From contig NZ_FNSV01000005.1 in the NCBI RefSeq assembly GCF_900105905.1, positions 3,410,001 through 3,474,000 on the forward strand: DNA of 64,000 nt. Reading direction: 5' to 3'. Source of the stretch: Rhodococcus koreensis (GTDB lineage Bacteria > Actinomycetota > Actinomycetes > Mycobacteriales > Mycobacteriaceae). Below are positions 8,448 to 16,235 of this stretch, one piece after another. The notes beneath the pieces were generated by a model, which saw only the letters and a list, made by a program, of their open reading frames with translations, did no database searches and was not told the DNA's origin. The stretch's first letter is position 1; each line of letters begins with the position of its first letter. The translations under genes and the position numbers were made by a program.

Positions 8448-9021
8448 CGGCGGCGTCGTCGGCCCACGGCACCCGGCACGAATCGGTGCCGAACCCCTGT
8501 TCGGTGATACCCAGCGCCGAGTACATCCGGGCGCGCATGTTCTCGATACCGATCTGATAGGACAGTTCGACGACGCCTGCCCGGCCGAACCGGCGCTCGA
8601 GGTCCGCGACCTGCTCGTCGGTGACGGTGGTGGGCGTCGCCGTCATCGCGTCGGCGTACGCGATGGCCGCGCGCTCGTCCTCGCTGTACGCGGGCGAGTC
8701 GGCGTAGTCGGCGATGTGCTTCAGCCGCTCCACGTCCAGGCCGTCGAGGCGTTGCAGCATCGTGCCGAAGTCCACGCACCACGAGCAGCCGATCGTCCAG
8801 GCCACGCGGAAGACGGCGATCTCCCGCACGTTCGCCGGGAGGACGGTCGACGCCTTCTGCACCGCCATCTCGTGCCGGGCCGAGGCGACGAACAGTTTGC
8901 GGTGATGGGCGAGCACGGCAAACGGCTCGGGCACCTCGTCGAACTTGTGGGCAGCATATTTGTAGGCGACCTTCACCAGCGGGCTCGCGTCCGCGGGGGC
9001 CACTGCGGGAATGCGGGGCAT
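8422..9021 (-). CDS. carboxymuconolactone decarboxylase/AhpD-like protein (ECF41 partner)
   Basis: A 199-residue protein that starts MPRIPAVAPADASPLVK. The start at 9021 is preferred because GGAGG lies 5 bases ahead; in-frame GTG (9039) and ATG (9033) exist upstream. The AhpD-like CxxC motif is present in 'IGCSWCVDFGTML', but the His three residues after the second Cys in AhpD is replaced by Gly. It is likely a redox-active protein of unknown substrate, linked to the neighbouring ECF41 sigma factor. Its coding end overlaps that gene in convergent orientation. Confidence 0.88.
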   Translation of the reverse strand: MPRIPAVAPADASPLVKVAYKYAAHKFDEVPEPFAVLAHHRKLFVASARHEMAVQKASTVLPANVREIAVFRVAWTIGCSWCVDFGTMLQRLDGLDVERLKHIADYADSPAYSEDERAAIAYADAMTATPTTVTDEQVADLERRFGRAGVVELSYQIGIENMRARMYSALGITEQGFGTDSCRVPWADDAAVTTDGPGA

Positions 9022-9070
9022 TGCGTCCTCCATCGTCACCGGGCGCCCTTCGCGCGCCGTCTACAGAGAA

Positions 9071-9097
9071 GACGAGACAGCCCCGCAGAACGTGACG
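9071..9097 (-). promoter_or_regulatory. ECF41-type promoter of the AhpD-like gene
   Basis: On the minus strand CGTCACG (9091-9097) and CGTC (9071-9074) are separated by 16 bases. The described ECF41 target signature is TGTCACA in the -35 region and CGTC in the -10 region, so five of seven and four of four positions agree. The -10 box lies about 50 bases before the preferred start at 9021. This suggests the sigma factor at 7527-8447 transcribes the AhpD-like gene. Confidence 0.6.
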
Positions 9098-9141
9098 CGG
9101 CCCTGTGCAACCGGCGCCGTCACACCGACTACGCTGCAGTA

Positions 9142-10329
9142 ATGCCCGCAACGCCGCGCAACCGCACCGTCCAGCGCTTGCAGCCGTTCGCGTCCACCAT
9201 CTTTGCCGAGATGACCGCGCTCGCCGTGCGTCACGACGCGATCAACCTCGGTCAGGGTTTCCCCGACACCGACGGTCCCGCGTCCATGCTCGACACCGCG
9301 CGGCAAGCGATCGCGGACGGGCTCAACCAGTACCCACCCGGCCCCGGCATGCCCGTGCTCCGGCAGGCGGTCGCCGCCGACCGTCTGGCCCGGTACGGGC
9401 TCGACCACGACCCCGACTCGGAGGTGCTGATCACCGTCGGCGCCACCGAGGCCATCAGCGCCGCCATCCTGGGTCTGGTCGAACCGGGTGAGGAGGTGGT
9501 GCTGATCGAGCCGTACTACGACTCCTACGCCGCCTCGGTCGCCCTGGCGGGTGCGGTGCGGCGCAGCGTGCCGCTCGCCCGCTCCGGCCAGGACTTCGTC
9601 GTCGACCTCGACGCGCTGCGGGCCGCGATCACACCGAAGACCCGGATGCTGGTGATCAACACCCCGCACAATCCGACGGGCACCGTGTTCACCCCGGACG
9701 AGGTCGCCGCGGTCGCGGAGCTGGCCTGCGAGCACGACCTGCTGGTGCTGAGCGACGAGGTGTACGAGCACCTGGTCTTCGACGGCCGCACGCACACCGC
9801 CCTGGCCACCCTCCCGGGAATGTACGAACGGACCGTCTCGGTGTCGAGCGCCGCCAAGACGTTCAACGTCACCGGGTGGAAGATCGGCTGGGCGTGCGGT
9901 CCGGCGGAACTGATCGACGCGGTCCGCACCGCGAAGCAGTACATGTCGTTCGTCGGCGGCGGACCGTTCCAGCCCGCGGTGGCGCACGCGCTGAGCCACG
10001 AGCAGCAGTGGGTGAAGGAACTGCGGGACAGTCTCCAGGCCAAGCGGGACGTGCTGTACGACGCGCTCGTCGCGTCCGGTCTCGAGGTCCATTCCGGCGG
10101 CGGCACGTACTACCTGTGCGCCGATATCACCGCGATCGGCGAACGCGACGGCATCGACTTCTGCCGCACACTGCCGGAGCGCATCGGCGTGGCCGCGGTG
10201 CCGGTCAGCGTGTTCACCGACCATCCGCAGCCGTGGAACCCGCTGGTGCGGTTCGCTTTCTGCAAACAGGATCACGTGCTCGAGGAGGCCGCGCGGCGGC
10301 TACGGACCCTCGGGGAGCCCGGATCGTGA
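9142..10329 (+). CDS. dapC: PLP-dependent class I/II aminotransferase, DapC-like
   Basis: A 395-residue fold-type I aminotransferase that closely resembles mycobacterial DapC (Rv0858c), which makes N-succinyl-LL-2,6-diaminopimelate in lysine and peptidoglycan synthesis. Visible signatures are 'NLGQGFPDTDGP', 'VGATEAISAAILG', 'INTPHNPTGTVF', 'SDEVYEHLVF' and the Schiff-base lysine in 'SSAAKTFNVTGWKIG' (about residue 239). The start ATG at 9142 follows directly on the ECF41 promoter region, back to back with the AhpD-like gene. Its stop overlaps the next GTG start. A broader methionine or kynurenine aminotransferase role cannot be excluded. Confidence 0.88.
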   Translation: MPATPRNRTVQRLQPFASTIFAEMTALAVRHDAINLGQGFPDTDGPASMLDTARQAIADGLNQYPPGPGMPVLRQAVAADRLARYGLDHDPDSEVLITVGATEAISAAILGLVEPGEEVVLIEPYYDSYAASVALAGAVRRSVPLARSGQDFVVDLDALRAAITPKTRMLVINTPHNPTGTVFTPDEVAAVAELACEHDLLVLSDEVYEHLVFDGRTHTALATLPGMYERTVSVSSAAKTFNVTGWKIGWACGPAELIDAVRTAKQYMSFVGGGPFQPAVAHALSHEQQWVKELRDSLQAKRDVLYDALVASGLEVHSGGGTYYLCADITAIGERDGIDFCRTLPERIGVAAVPVSVFTDHPQPWNPLVRFAFCKQDHVLEEAARRLRTLGEPGS

Positions 10330-11357
10330 CTGCCCGCACCATCCCCGCCGACTTCGTGCGGCGGGCGCTCGACCTGTCGGCGCGCAGCGGCGTCGACCTC
10401 TCCCCCGCGCTGTCGGCGGCGGGACTCACGACGGCGTCGCTGGAGGACCCGCTGGCCCGGTTGACGCCGACCCAGGTCACCGCGTTCACCCAGGCCGTCT
10501 GGCAGATCACGGGCGACGAATTGTTCGGCCTCGGCCCGGCACCGGTTCCCCGCGGCACGTTCCGGCTCGTGTGCCTCGCCCTGATCCACACCGCGGATCT
10601 GTCCGCCGCGCTCGAACGGATGGCCGACATCCTGCGCGCCCTGCCGTCACTGCCCGCCCTGCACATCGGCCCCGGTGCCCACGGCGGAACCCGGATGACC
10701 ATCGACATCCGCTCAGCCGCGGCTGAACGGTCCACCGAGGAAGTGCAGATATCCGTCGAGGTGACGCGAGTCGTCACGGACTTCCTGCTGATCCTGCTTC
10801 ATCGTTTCGCAGCGTGGCTCGTGGGCAAGAGAGTCCGGTTGCTGGCGGTGGAACTTCCGTATCCGGCGCCGCTGCCGCAGCTCGCCGAGAACTACGATCA
10901 CATCTTCGGTGTCCCCGTGACATTCGATTCCGATATTCCCGCAATCGAATTCGACAACTCCGTGATGCGGGCGCCCATCATCCAGACCGAGGAGACGCTC
11001 GCTGACTATCTCCGGGAGTCGCCGACGCTGCTGATGTCGGAGCGTGACTACGACAGCACGGCGTCCGCGCAGGTACGCCGGGTTCTCGAGCACGGTATGA
11101 AGGGCCGCACCTCGACGGCCGAGGACATCGCGGAGATGCTGTCGATCAGCGTCCCCCACCTGCGCCGGCTGCTCCGGCAGGAGGGGACGTCGCTGAACCA
11201 GCTGCGTGAGGAAGTGCTCCGCGACGCCGCCGTCGCCGGGCTCCGGCGCGGCGAGTCCGTGGACGACCTGTCGGCGCGGCTCGGCTTCTCCGAGCCCAGC
11301 GCGTTCCGTCGCGCCTTCAAGCGCTGGACCGGCAGCACCCCGAGTTCCTACCGCTGA
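10326..11357 (+). CDS. AraC-family transcriptional regulator (arabinose-binding-domain type)
   Basis: A 343-residue regulator that starts with GTG at 10326 inside a GTGA overlap with the aminotransferase stop. The N-terminal 200 residues resemble the Arabinose_bd domain of OruR-type regulators. The C-terminal HTH_18 domain occupies about residues 245-340 ('TAEDIAEMLSISVPHLRRLL' and 'LGFSEPSAFRRAFKRWTGST'). It may control the co-transcribed aminotransferase. The ligand is unknown. Confidence 0.9.
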   Translation: MTARTIPADFVRRALDLSARSGVDLSPALSAAGLTTASLEDPLARLTPTQVTAFTQAVWQITGDELFGLGPAPVPRGTFRLVCLALIHTADLSAALERMADILRALPSLPALHIGPGAHGGTRMTIDIRSAAAERSTEEVQISVEVTRVVTDFLLILLHRFAAWLVGKRVRLLAVELPYPAPLPQLAENYDHIFGVPVTFDSDIPAIEFDNSVMRAPIIQTEETLADYLRESPTLLMSERDYDSTASAQVRRVLEHGMKGRTSTAEDIAEMLSISVPHLRRLLRQEGTSLNQLREEVLRDAAVAGLRRGESVDDLSARLGFSEPSAFRRAFKRWTGSTPSSYR

Positions 11358-11369
11358 GTGGCCGGCGCG

Positions 11370-11795
11370 TCAGCTGACGCAGAATTCGTTGCCCTCCGGG
11401 TCGGTCATCGTGACCCACTCGCTCGGCCCCTGGCGGCCCCGGTGGAGCACGGTGGCGCCGGCCTGCTCCAGCTTCTCGGCGACCTCGTAGCGGGCGTCCC
11501 CGACCCTGATGTCCAGGTGGAGCCGGTTCTTCACCGTCTTCCGTTCGGGAACCAGCTGGAACAGCACGCGGGGGCGCTCGGGGTGCTCCGGATCGCGGAT
11601 GGCCTGGCCCTCACGCCAGACCAGGACACCCTCGAATTCGATGGTGTCGGACTCCTGCGCGTGGCCGGCCTGCACGAGCCCGCGGATGAACTCCTCATCG
11701 CTCGGCTCCACCTCCCAGCCGAGCGCCTGAGCCCACCATTTGGCCAGGGTATGCGGGTTCTCCGAGTCCACTGTGACTTGAAATTCATATCCCAT
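11370..11795 (-). CDS. VOC-family (glyoxalase-like domain) protein
   Basis: A 141-residue single-domain protein with the vicinal-oxygen-chelate pattern: 'EFQVTVDSENPHTLAKWWAQ', a central 'RLHLDIRVGD' strand and the end 'MTDPEGNEFCVS'. It belongs to the small glyoxalase-like group common in actinomycetes, with no assigned reaction. Its 3' end lies 12 bases from the convergent AraC gene. It is not linked to the broken alcohol dehydrogenase beyond being next to it. Confidence 0.85.
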   Translation of the reverse strand: MGYEFQVTVDSENPHTLAKWWAQALGWEVEPSDEEFIRGLVQAGHAQESDTIEFEGVLVWREGQAIRDPEHPERPRVLFQLVPERKTVKNRLHLDIRVGDARYEVAEKLEQAGATVLHRGRQGPSEWVTMTDPEGNEFCVS

Positions 11796-11842
11796 GGCCC
11801 GACGGTACAGCGGGGCACCGACAGGTTCCGGTATGTCGGCCG

Positions 11843-12042
11843 TCAGGGCTGGACCAGGATCCGGATGGGATCTCCCTCGTGGTTCGCGAGCTTCTCGATG
11901 CCCTTCGCGACGTCCTCGAGCGGGACGATCTCGCTGATCGACCGCGACAGGTCGAGGCGGCCGCGCGACACCAGTTCGGCAAGGGTTTCGATGTCGACGT
12001 TCTTGTACCCCAGATGGCCGAGTACCTGCATCTGCGACAGCG
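11843..12042 (-). pseudogene. 3' fragment of a zinc-type alcohol dehydrogenase split by an insertion
   Basis: This stretch encodes the last 60-odd residues of a medium-chain alcohol dehydrogenase ('QVLGHLGYKNVDIETLAEL' through 'ISEIVPLEDVAKGIEKL', ending at ILVQP). It has no N-terminal domains of its own. The matching 5' part is at 16236-17073 on the same strand. Removing the bases between (12043-16235) restores one frame that reads through LSLS-QMQVLG. The gene is therefore a single ADH interrupted by mobile DNA. Confidence 0.85.
12035..12042. repeat. 8-bp direct repeat at left edge of the insertion
   Basis: The octamer CGACAGCG occurs here and again at 16228-16235, exactly where alcohol dehydrogenase coding sequence stops and resumes. 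One copy plus excision restores the ADH frame. It looks like a target duplication, although IS607 elements are not known for making one, so chance or core-site homology is possible. Confidence 0.5.
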
Positions 12043-12330
12043 TCTACGTAGATCTCATACTGTCTGCCACTTGCGTGGCGGGCGTTGGAGATGGACGTGT
12101 GTCACGGCTACCCGCATCACCGTGAGGTGGTGCGGGTTCGACCGTGTCCCACACCGACGCTCGTAGTGCAGGAACATATCTGTTCGGAGTCACCCCCGCC
12201 CGCGGTGTCACGGTGGGCAGGCTGCGGCGGACCCGGCGATGCCGCGACCGACGCGGGGTCGGACTGGTCTTGTCCCGGGACCGGCGCACCGGCGCGTGCT
12301 CGGCGACCCCGATCGCGGGCATCTGCCCCC
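12043..12330 (-). ncRNA. putative omega RNA (guide RNA) region at tnpB 3' end
   Basis: TnpB nucleases work with an RNA made from the 3' end of their gene and the element's right end, with the guide taken from flanking DNA. Here the tnpB frame runs to within two bases of the junction at 12043. Its last ~95 codons form an Arg/Pro/Ser-rich tail after the RuvC-III motif, unlike folded protein, which suggests the region is constrained as RNA. The guide would be the flanking ADH sequence below 12043. This is inference; the 5' limit is arbitrary. Confidence 0.3.
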
Positions 12331-13915
12331 GCCGCCGGGTCACCTTGTGTTTGCCGAGCAGGGCGCGTTTGGCCAGGTTCACCCCCGCGATATGGTCCCG
12401 GTTGCCGCCGACCCCGCAACCCGAACACCACGCAGTGTGATAGCCGCCGGGGCGTGCCAGTGGTGCGTCGCAGCCCGGACACAACGCGGACGATCCGCGT
12501 GCCGACACCGACACCACCGTGACACCGACACCGGCGGCGGTGTGGGCGAGGGCGGCGACCGCCTTTCGGCGGGCGGACTGCGCGGCCCGATTGTTGTTGA
12601 CCCGGCCGTGCCCGCGGGCCTCGAGGGTGGTCAGGTCCTCGACCGCGATTACCTGCGCGCCCGCGGCGGTGGCGTAGTCGGTGACCTGGCGGGCGAAGTG
12701 GAAGGCCAGTTCTCGGTTAATCTTTCCCCGCTTGACGCCCACCGCCTCCCGGTGCTCGTCGAGGACGGCGATCTTCTCCTCCAGCCGGGTGCGGACCTCG
12801 GGTGGGGCGGTGGCGGCCAATCGCGTCAGCCGGGCGGCCTTGCGGTGCAGCATCTGGCCTTCGGTCTGTAGGCGGGCCAGTTTGATCCCGAGGCCGCGGT
12901 CGTCGTAGGTCCAGCCCTGGTAATCAGACACCAGCCCGTCCGGGGTTTCGGTGGTGATGGCGGCGGCGCCGAGAGTGGCCGGGGACCAGTCCACGCCCAC
13001 CGCGCAAGTTCCCGAGGTCACATCAGCGGCGGGGACCGTCTCGGTGGCCGCGCACCGCAACAGCAGACCTCGGTGGTCGAGATGAAGGGTCGGGAGATGC
13101 CACTCGCTGATCGGCCGCCCGTGCAGGTGCGGTGGGATCGCGGCGGTCAACCGGACTCGTCGCCACTGCGCGCGTCCCGTCGGGGCGACGGTGGTGGGGA
13201 GTTTCACCGTCAACGTCATGACGGCGTCTGTGACGGTGAGGTGTGCGAGTTGTCGATCCGCTGCGGACAGCCGAGCCATCGCCGAGGTCTTCGGTGGTGC
13301 CTGCATGTCGGTGATCCGCAACCGGCCGGCGAGTGCCCCGCCCTCGCGGCGGGCGCGCGCGGTGAGCTGCCGCACCACGCCTCGGACGAATCCGGCCGGG
13401 AGGTACTCCGCCGCAGTGGTGGGTGCGGCGAGGCGGCTGGTGGCCGGGCCGAACCGGGCCGACAGCGACGCGATGGCGGTGTCTCGGTATGCCAGGGTCC
13501 GCAGCGTCGCCACCGCTTGTGCGGTCACCACCCGCGTGACACGCGACGGGACGTAGACCCCGTCCGGGTAATGCGGGGTCCAGCCCAGACGCGCAGCAGC
13601 GACATGACCCTGTATCGGGAGCTTGCGGCCCTGGCGGTCCACGCCGGCGGCCAGGACATCGAAGGTGGCCGGTTGCCACAGCCGCGACAGCATCTGCGCT
13701 TCGGCGCCCGAGATCAGGTCGAGCAACCACCCCACCCGGGTGTCGACATCGTCGAGCCCGATCGGCTCACCGATGCCGTCATCGACCGCCAGGTAGGGGC
13801 GGGTAGTGAACGAGAACTGCCGCAGCGCAGGCAATCCGGTATCGGCCATCAGCGAGCCCACCTCAACGCCATGACCGGCTTCCATCAGCTCCCCCACCCG
13901 AGACTGTGTCCCCAT
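12044..13915 (-). CDS. tnpB: TnpB, RNA-guided nuclease of IS607 type
   Basis: A 623-residue protein if ATG 13915 is used; later ATGs at about 13885 or 13849 are also possible. The RuvC-like nuclease residues are all present: Asp309 in 'CAVGVDWSPATLG', Glu426 in 'VIAVEDLTTLEARG' and Asp507 in 'GNRDHIAGVNLAKR'. A four-Cys zinc ribbon (CPGC...CSGC) lies between the last two. Family members are guided by omega RNA to cut DNA at the excised site. The frame stays open upstream to 14398, but that part is out-of-frame tnpA and low-complexity Arg-rich, so it was left out. The length exceeds the ~400 residues of classical TnpB. Confidence 0.85.
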   Translation of the reverse strand: MGTQSRVGELMEAGHGVEVGSLMADTGLPALRQFSFTTRPYLAVDDGIGEPIGLDDVDTRVGWLLDLISGAEAQMLSRLWQPATFDVLAAGVDRQGRKLPIQGHVAAARLGWTPHYPDGVYVPSRVTRVVTAQAVATLRTLAYRDTAIASLSARFGPATSRLAAPTTAAEYLPAGFVRGVVRQLTARARREGGALAGRLRITDMQAPPKTSAMARLSAADRQLAHLTVTDAVMTLTVKLPTTVAPTGRAQWRRVRLTAAIPPHLHGRPISEWHLPTLHLDHRGLLLRCAATETVPAADVTSGTCAVGVDWSPATLGAAAITTETPDGLVSDYQGWTYDDRGLGIKLARLQTEGQMLHRKAARLTRLAATAPPEVRTRLEEKIAVLDEHREAVGVKRGKINRELAFHFARQVTDYATAAGAQVIAVEDLTTLEARGHGRVNNNRAAQSARRKAVAALAHTAAGVGVTVVSVSARGSSALCPGCDAPLARPGGYHTAWCSGCGVGGNRDHIAGVNLAKRALLGKHKVTRRRGQMPAIGVAEHAPVRRSRDKTSPTPRRSRHRRVRRSLPTVTPRAGVTPNRYVPALRASVWDTVEPAPPHGDAGSRDTRPSPTPATQVADSMRST

Positions 13916-14327
13916 CCCCACCGACGGTCTCGACCCTAACGCCGACCACCGACACGTCACGCTCGATCCACGCCACCCCGAAACCCGCGCCAACCGATCC
14001 CGCCACCACTGGCACCACCGCGAACTGGCGGATGGCTGCGTCGTCACGCTGCGCCCGCTCGAGTCTCTCCCGTAGACCGGAACCACGATGCTGGTAGGCC
14101 CGGTACACGGTGCCGGTGGCACGCTCACGCAACGCCATTTCCTGATCGGCGAGCGGGGGTTCCTGGCCGGTCGAGCCGGACACCCGGCAGTACAACTGCT
14201 TCCGCCCTGTCGGCCCGAACACTCTCCAGTGCAGGTCGACCCAGATTGACGTCGCGATCCTCCCGATCGAAAACTCGCCGACCGGAACCTGTCGCCGAGA
14301 CGGTAACCGGTCCTCCGACGCGGCCCT
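13863..14327 (-). pseudogene. TnpA serine recombinase of IS607 type, truncated remnant
   Basis: The minus frame from 14327 reads through the end of a MerR-like helix-turn-helix ('EDRLP', 'SIGRIATSIWVDLHW') into a serine recombinase start with the catalytic Ser in 'QLYCRVSGSTGQEPPLADQE'. It continues to 'GSGLRERLERAQRDDAAIRQ' and 'FGVAWIERD'. The C-terminal part found in IS607 TnpA is missing; the frame ends at 13863 overlapping the tnpB start. The 5' end is cut by the IS1182 insertion. A short stretch resembling the HTH start ('NLS' near 16210) lies beyond it, and the junction carries an in-frame TAG. Confidence 0.6.
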
Positions 14328-14331
14328 CTAG

Positions 14332-14343
14332 GAGGCCGCTGAA
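14332..14343. repeat. left terminal inverted repeat of the IS1182-type element
   Basis: GAGGCCGCTGAA pairs with the right end at 16159-16170, with one mismatch in 12. The neighbouring CTAG extends the symmetry. Confidence 0.75.
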
Positions 14344-14506
14344 CAAGACGGTTCTCGGGGGACCCGGCGACAGGCGGAATTCTCGAGGGCGTGCGCATGT
14401 GAACGCCGGATCGTGGTTGTGTAGGGCTCGCCGGACCGTGACAGGCGGGTAGCGGTGGTCGGTGGGGCCGGTGATGTCGTCGGTAGGCACCGGTGGGACC
14501 GCCGTT

Positions 14507-16108
14507 TCAGGTGGTCTGCGGTGTCAGGGCCCAGATTCCTGCGGTTCGGACGAGGCCGCGGCCGACGAGGGTGCGCAGGTTGAGCCCGGCGGTGCGGCGG
14601 GTGAGCCAGGCGTGGTTCTTCTCGGTGCCCCGGTAGCGGAGTTTGAGGCGGCGGCCGCCGCGGCTGGCGATGTGGGAGACCACGCGTTCCACGTTGGGTC
14701 GGTTCTGCCGGTACTTCTCCCGCAGTTCGGGTTTCGCGGCCCAGTCGGCGCGGGCCCGGCGGAGCAGAGCATCGCGTTCGTGCAGATCGAGGGTGCGACC
14801 GGATTTGGAGGTGGTGCAGCGCGCGGAGAGCGGGCAGTCGCGGCAGAGCGCGCCGAAGATCACGTGGCGGGCCTTGGTGATCGGGCGGGTGTTGCCGGCC
14901 GGGCAGGTCACCGTCCCCGCCGGCTCGTCGACGGTGAAGTCGTCGACAGTGAATCCGCCCTCCACCGCGGCGTGCAGCGGCTTGGGCTTGATCACCGCGT
15001 CGTGCCCGGCGTCGTGCATCGCACCGCGCAGATACCCTGTGCCGTAGGCGGAATCGCCGTACCACTCTCGTGCGCCGGCCCCATCCGCACCGGCCTCGGC
15101 GTCCGCGGCCAGGAATTTCTCGGCGACACCCGGATCGGAGTTCTCCGTCCCGGTGGCCTTGGTGAGTGCCTCGTCGGTGATGATCCCGGTCTCCGGTTCG
15201 GCCGCCACATGCGCCCGATACCCGTCTCGGCGGGCCTCGGGTGACTTGCGGGTGTGCCGCGCTTCGGGGTCCACCGTGGAGATCACCCGATCGGGGGCGA
15301 CCCTGCGGGCGATGCGCCACCGCCCATCGGTGCCGTCGGACCCCTCGGCGGGCTCGACATCCTGCCCGGCAACCAACGCCAGCAGCGCCAACGCCGCCCG
15401 CGCCGGCTCGTCCCACTCGTCGTCATCGACGCCGGAGTATGCCTCGAGCAGCGCATTCGCGTCGTTGACCAGCGCCGAGACCAGGGTCTCCTTCGCACCG
15501 GGCTCGTCCCAGTCGATCACCGGTTTACCCGGAACGTCGTAGTCGTGTCCGGTGCACACCGCCGCGATCTGCTCGGCGGCGCCGGGCACCACCCGGCCGA
15601 CCCGGCGGATCGCCGAGATCAGCTGGGTGATGGTGTCCTGGGTGGCGACCGCGTCCGCGAGGATCGTCGAATCCACCGCGCGTTTGCGGCGGCCCCGCAG
15701 GATGCCGGTCTCTTCGACGACCCGCCGCACCGCGTCGTTGATCCGGTGCGGCCGGGTGGACTTGGCCAGCCGCTTACGCCAGTACACCAGTGTGGAAGGG
15801 TCGAAACCTTTGTGGTCCAATGCCATCCCCGTCGCGACCTTCCACCGTAGGTCGCATCGGGCGGCTTCGGCGGTCTCCCGGTCGGACAGGTCGTGCAGGG
15901 TCTGCAGCACCAGGATCGAGGCCATCACCGACGCCGGGATCGAGGGGCGCCCCCGCCCCGAGGGGAACAGGTCCTCGAACTCCTCGTCGGAGAACACGTC
16001 ATGGCGGTGGGCGGCGAGGAACGCGAACATGCCGCCCTCCGGTACCAGGTGACCGACCAGCGCCTGCGCGTCCAGAAGTTCCCGATCCTCCCGCTCCACA
16101 CCCTGCAT
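14507..16108 (-). CDS. IS1182-family transposase
   Basis: A 533-residue DDE transposase. The N-terminal DUF772-like region includes 'GRGRPSIPASVMASILVLQT' and 'LSDRETAEAARCDLRWKVA'; the catalytic domain has 'KRAVDSTILADAV', the second-Asp region 'WYGDSAYGTGYLRGAMHDAG' and the C-terminal 'CRDCPLSARCTTSKSGRT' Cys cluster and 'RPNVERVVSHIASRGGRR' motif typical of IS1182. Length fits the family. It is read on the same strand as the host element, with 160 bases of non-coding IS end at 14344-14506. Confidence 0.92.
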   Translation of the reverse strand: MQGVEREDRELLDAQALVGHLVPEGGMFAFLAAHRHDVFSDEEFEDLFPSGRGRPSIPASVMASILVLQTLHDLSDRETAEAARCDLRWKVATGMALDHKGFDPSTLVYWRKRLAKSTRPHRINDAVRRVVEETGILRGRRKRAVDSTILADAVATQDTITQLISAIRRVGRVVPGAAEQIAAVCTGHDYDVPGKPVIDWDEPGAKETLVSALVNDANALLEAYSGVDDDEWDEPARAALALLALVAGQDVEPAEGSDGTDGRWRIARRVAPDRVISTVDPEARHTRKSPEARRDGYRAHVAAEPETGIITDEALTKATGTENSDPGVAEKFLAADAEAGADGAGAREWYGDSAYGTGYLRGAMHDAGHDAVIKPKPLHAAVEGGFTVDDFTVDEPAGTVTCPAGNTRPITKARHVIFGALCRDCPLSARCTTSKSGRTLDLHERDALLRRARADWAAKPELREKYRQNRPNVERVVSHIASRGGRRLKLRYRGTEKNHAWLTRRTAGLNLRTLVGRGLVRTAGIWALTPQTT

Positions 16109-16158
16109 TAACCTATTTTCCCAGTTCAGGACGATAAACCCGGTAGGCGCGCCGATAA

Positions 16159-16170
16159 TTCAGCAGCCTC
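16159..16170. repeat. right terminal inverted repeat of the IS1182-type element
   Basis: TTCAGCAGCCTC is the inverted partner of 14332-14343 and is followed by CTAG at 16171-16174. Confidence 0.75.
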
Positions 16171-16227
16171 CTAGACCCCCACCACGGACATGCTCAGGTT
16201 TCCGCCGCCTCGCCGATGCGCATGAAC

Positions 16228-16235
16228 CGACAGCG
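16228..16235. repeat. 8-bp direct repeat at right edge of the insertion
   Basis: This is the second copy of CGACAGCG (the first is at 12035-12042). ADH coding sequence continues from here toward 17073. Confidence 0.5.

Larger units (their letters stand above)
14328..16174 (-). mobile_element. IS1182-family insertion sequence with CTAG target duplication
   Basis: A 533-codon transposase gene is framed by imperfect 12-bp terminal inverted repeats (GAGGCCGCTGAA at 14332-14343; its partner at 16159-16170 reads TTCAGCAGCCTC). Each repeat is bordered by CTAG (14328-14331 and 16171-16174), which fits a duplicated 4-bp palindromic target. The element lies inside the IS607-like tnpA region. The transposase is intact, so the copy may be recent. 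Confidence 0.82.
12043..16227 (-). mobile_element. IS607-like element, itself carrying an IS1182-type insertion
   Basis: The insert in the alcohol dehydrogenase gene holds a serine-recombinase-like TnpA remnant and a TnpB gene in the usual IS607 order, both on the minus strand. The ends have no inverted repeats, as expected for IS607. A second element of about 1.85 kb (14328-16174) sits inside, near the N-terminal coding part of tnpA. The outer limits are set by where ADH homology ends, so they are accurate to a few bases only. Confidence 0.75.

Noticed and set aside
8053..9141. N-terminal extension of the aminotransferase frame and a plus-strand protein over the sigma/AhpD genes
   Set aside because: It is low-complexity Ser/Arg translation antisense or out of frame to two recognised genes; family alignment starts at 9142.
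13916..14398. N-terminal extension of TnpB
   Set aside because: The same DNA encodes recognisable serine-recombinase sequence in another frame, and the extension is Arg/Ser-rich with no domain.
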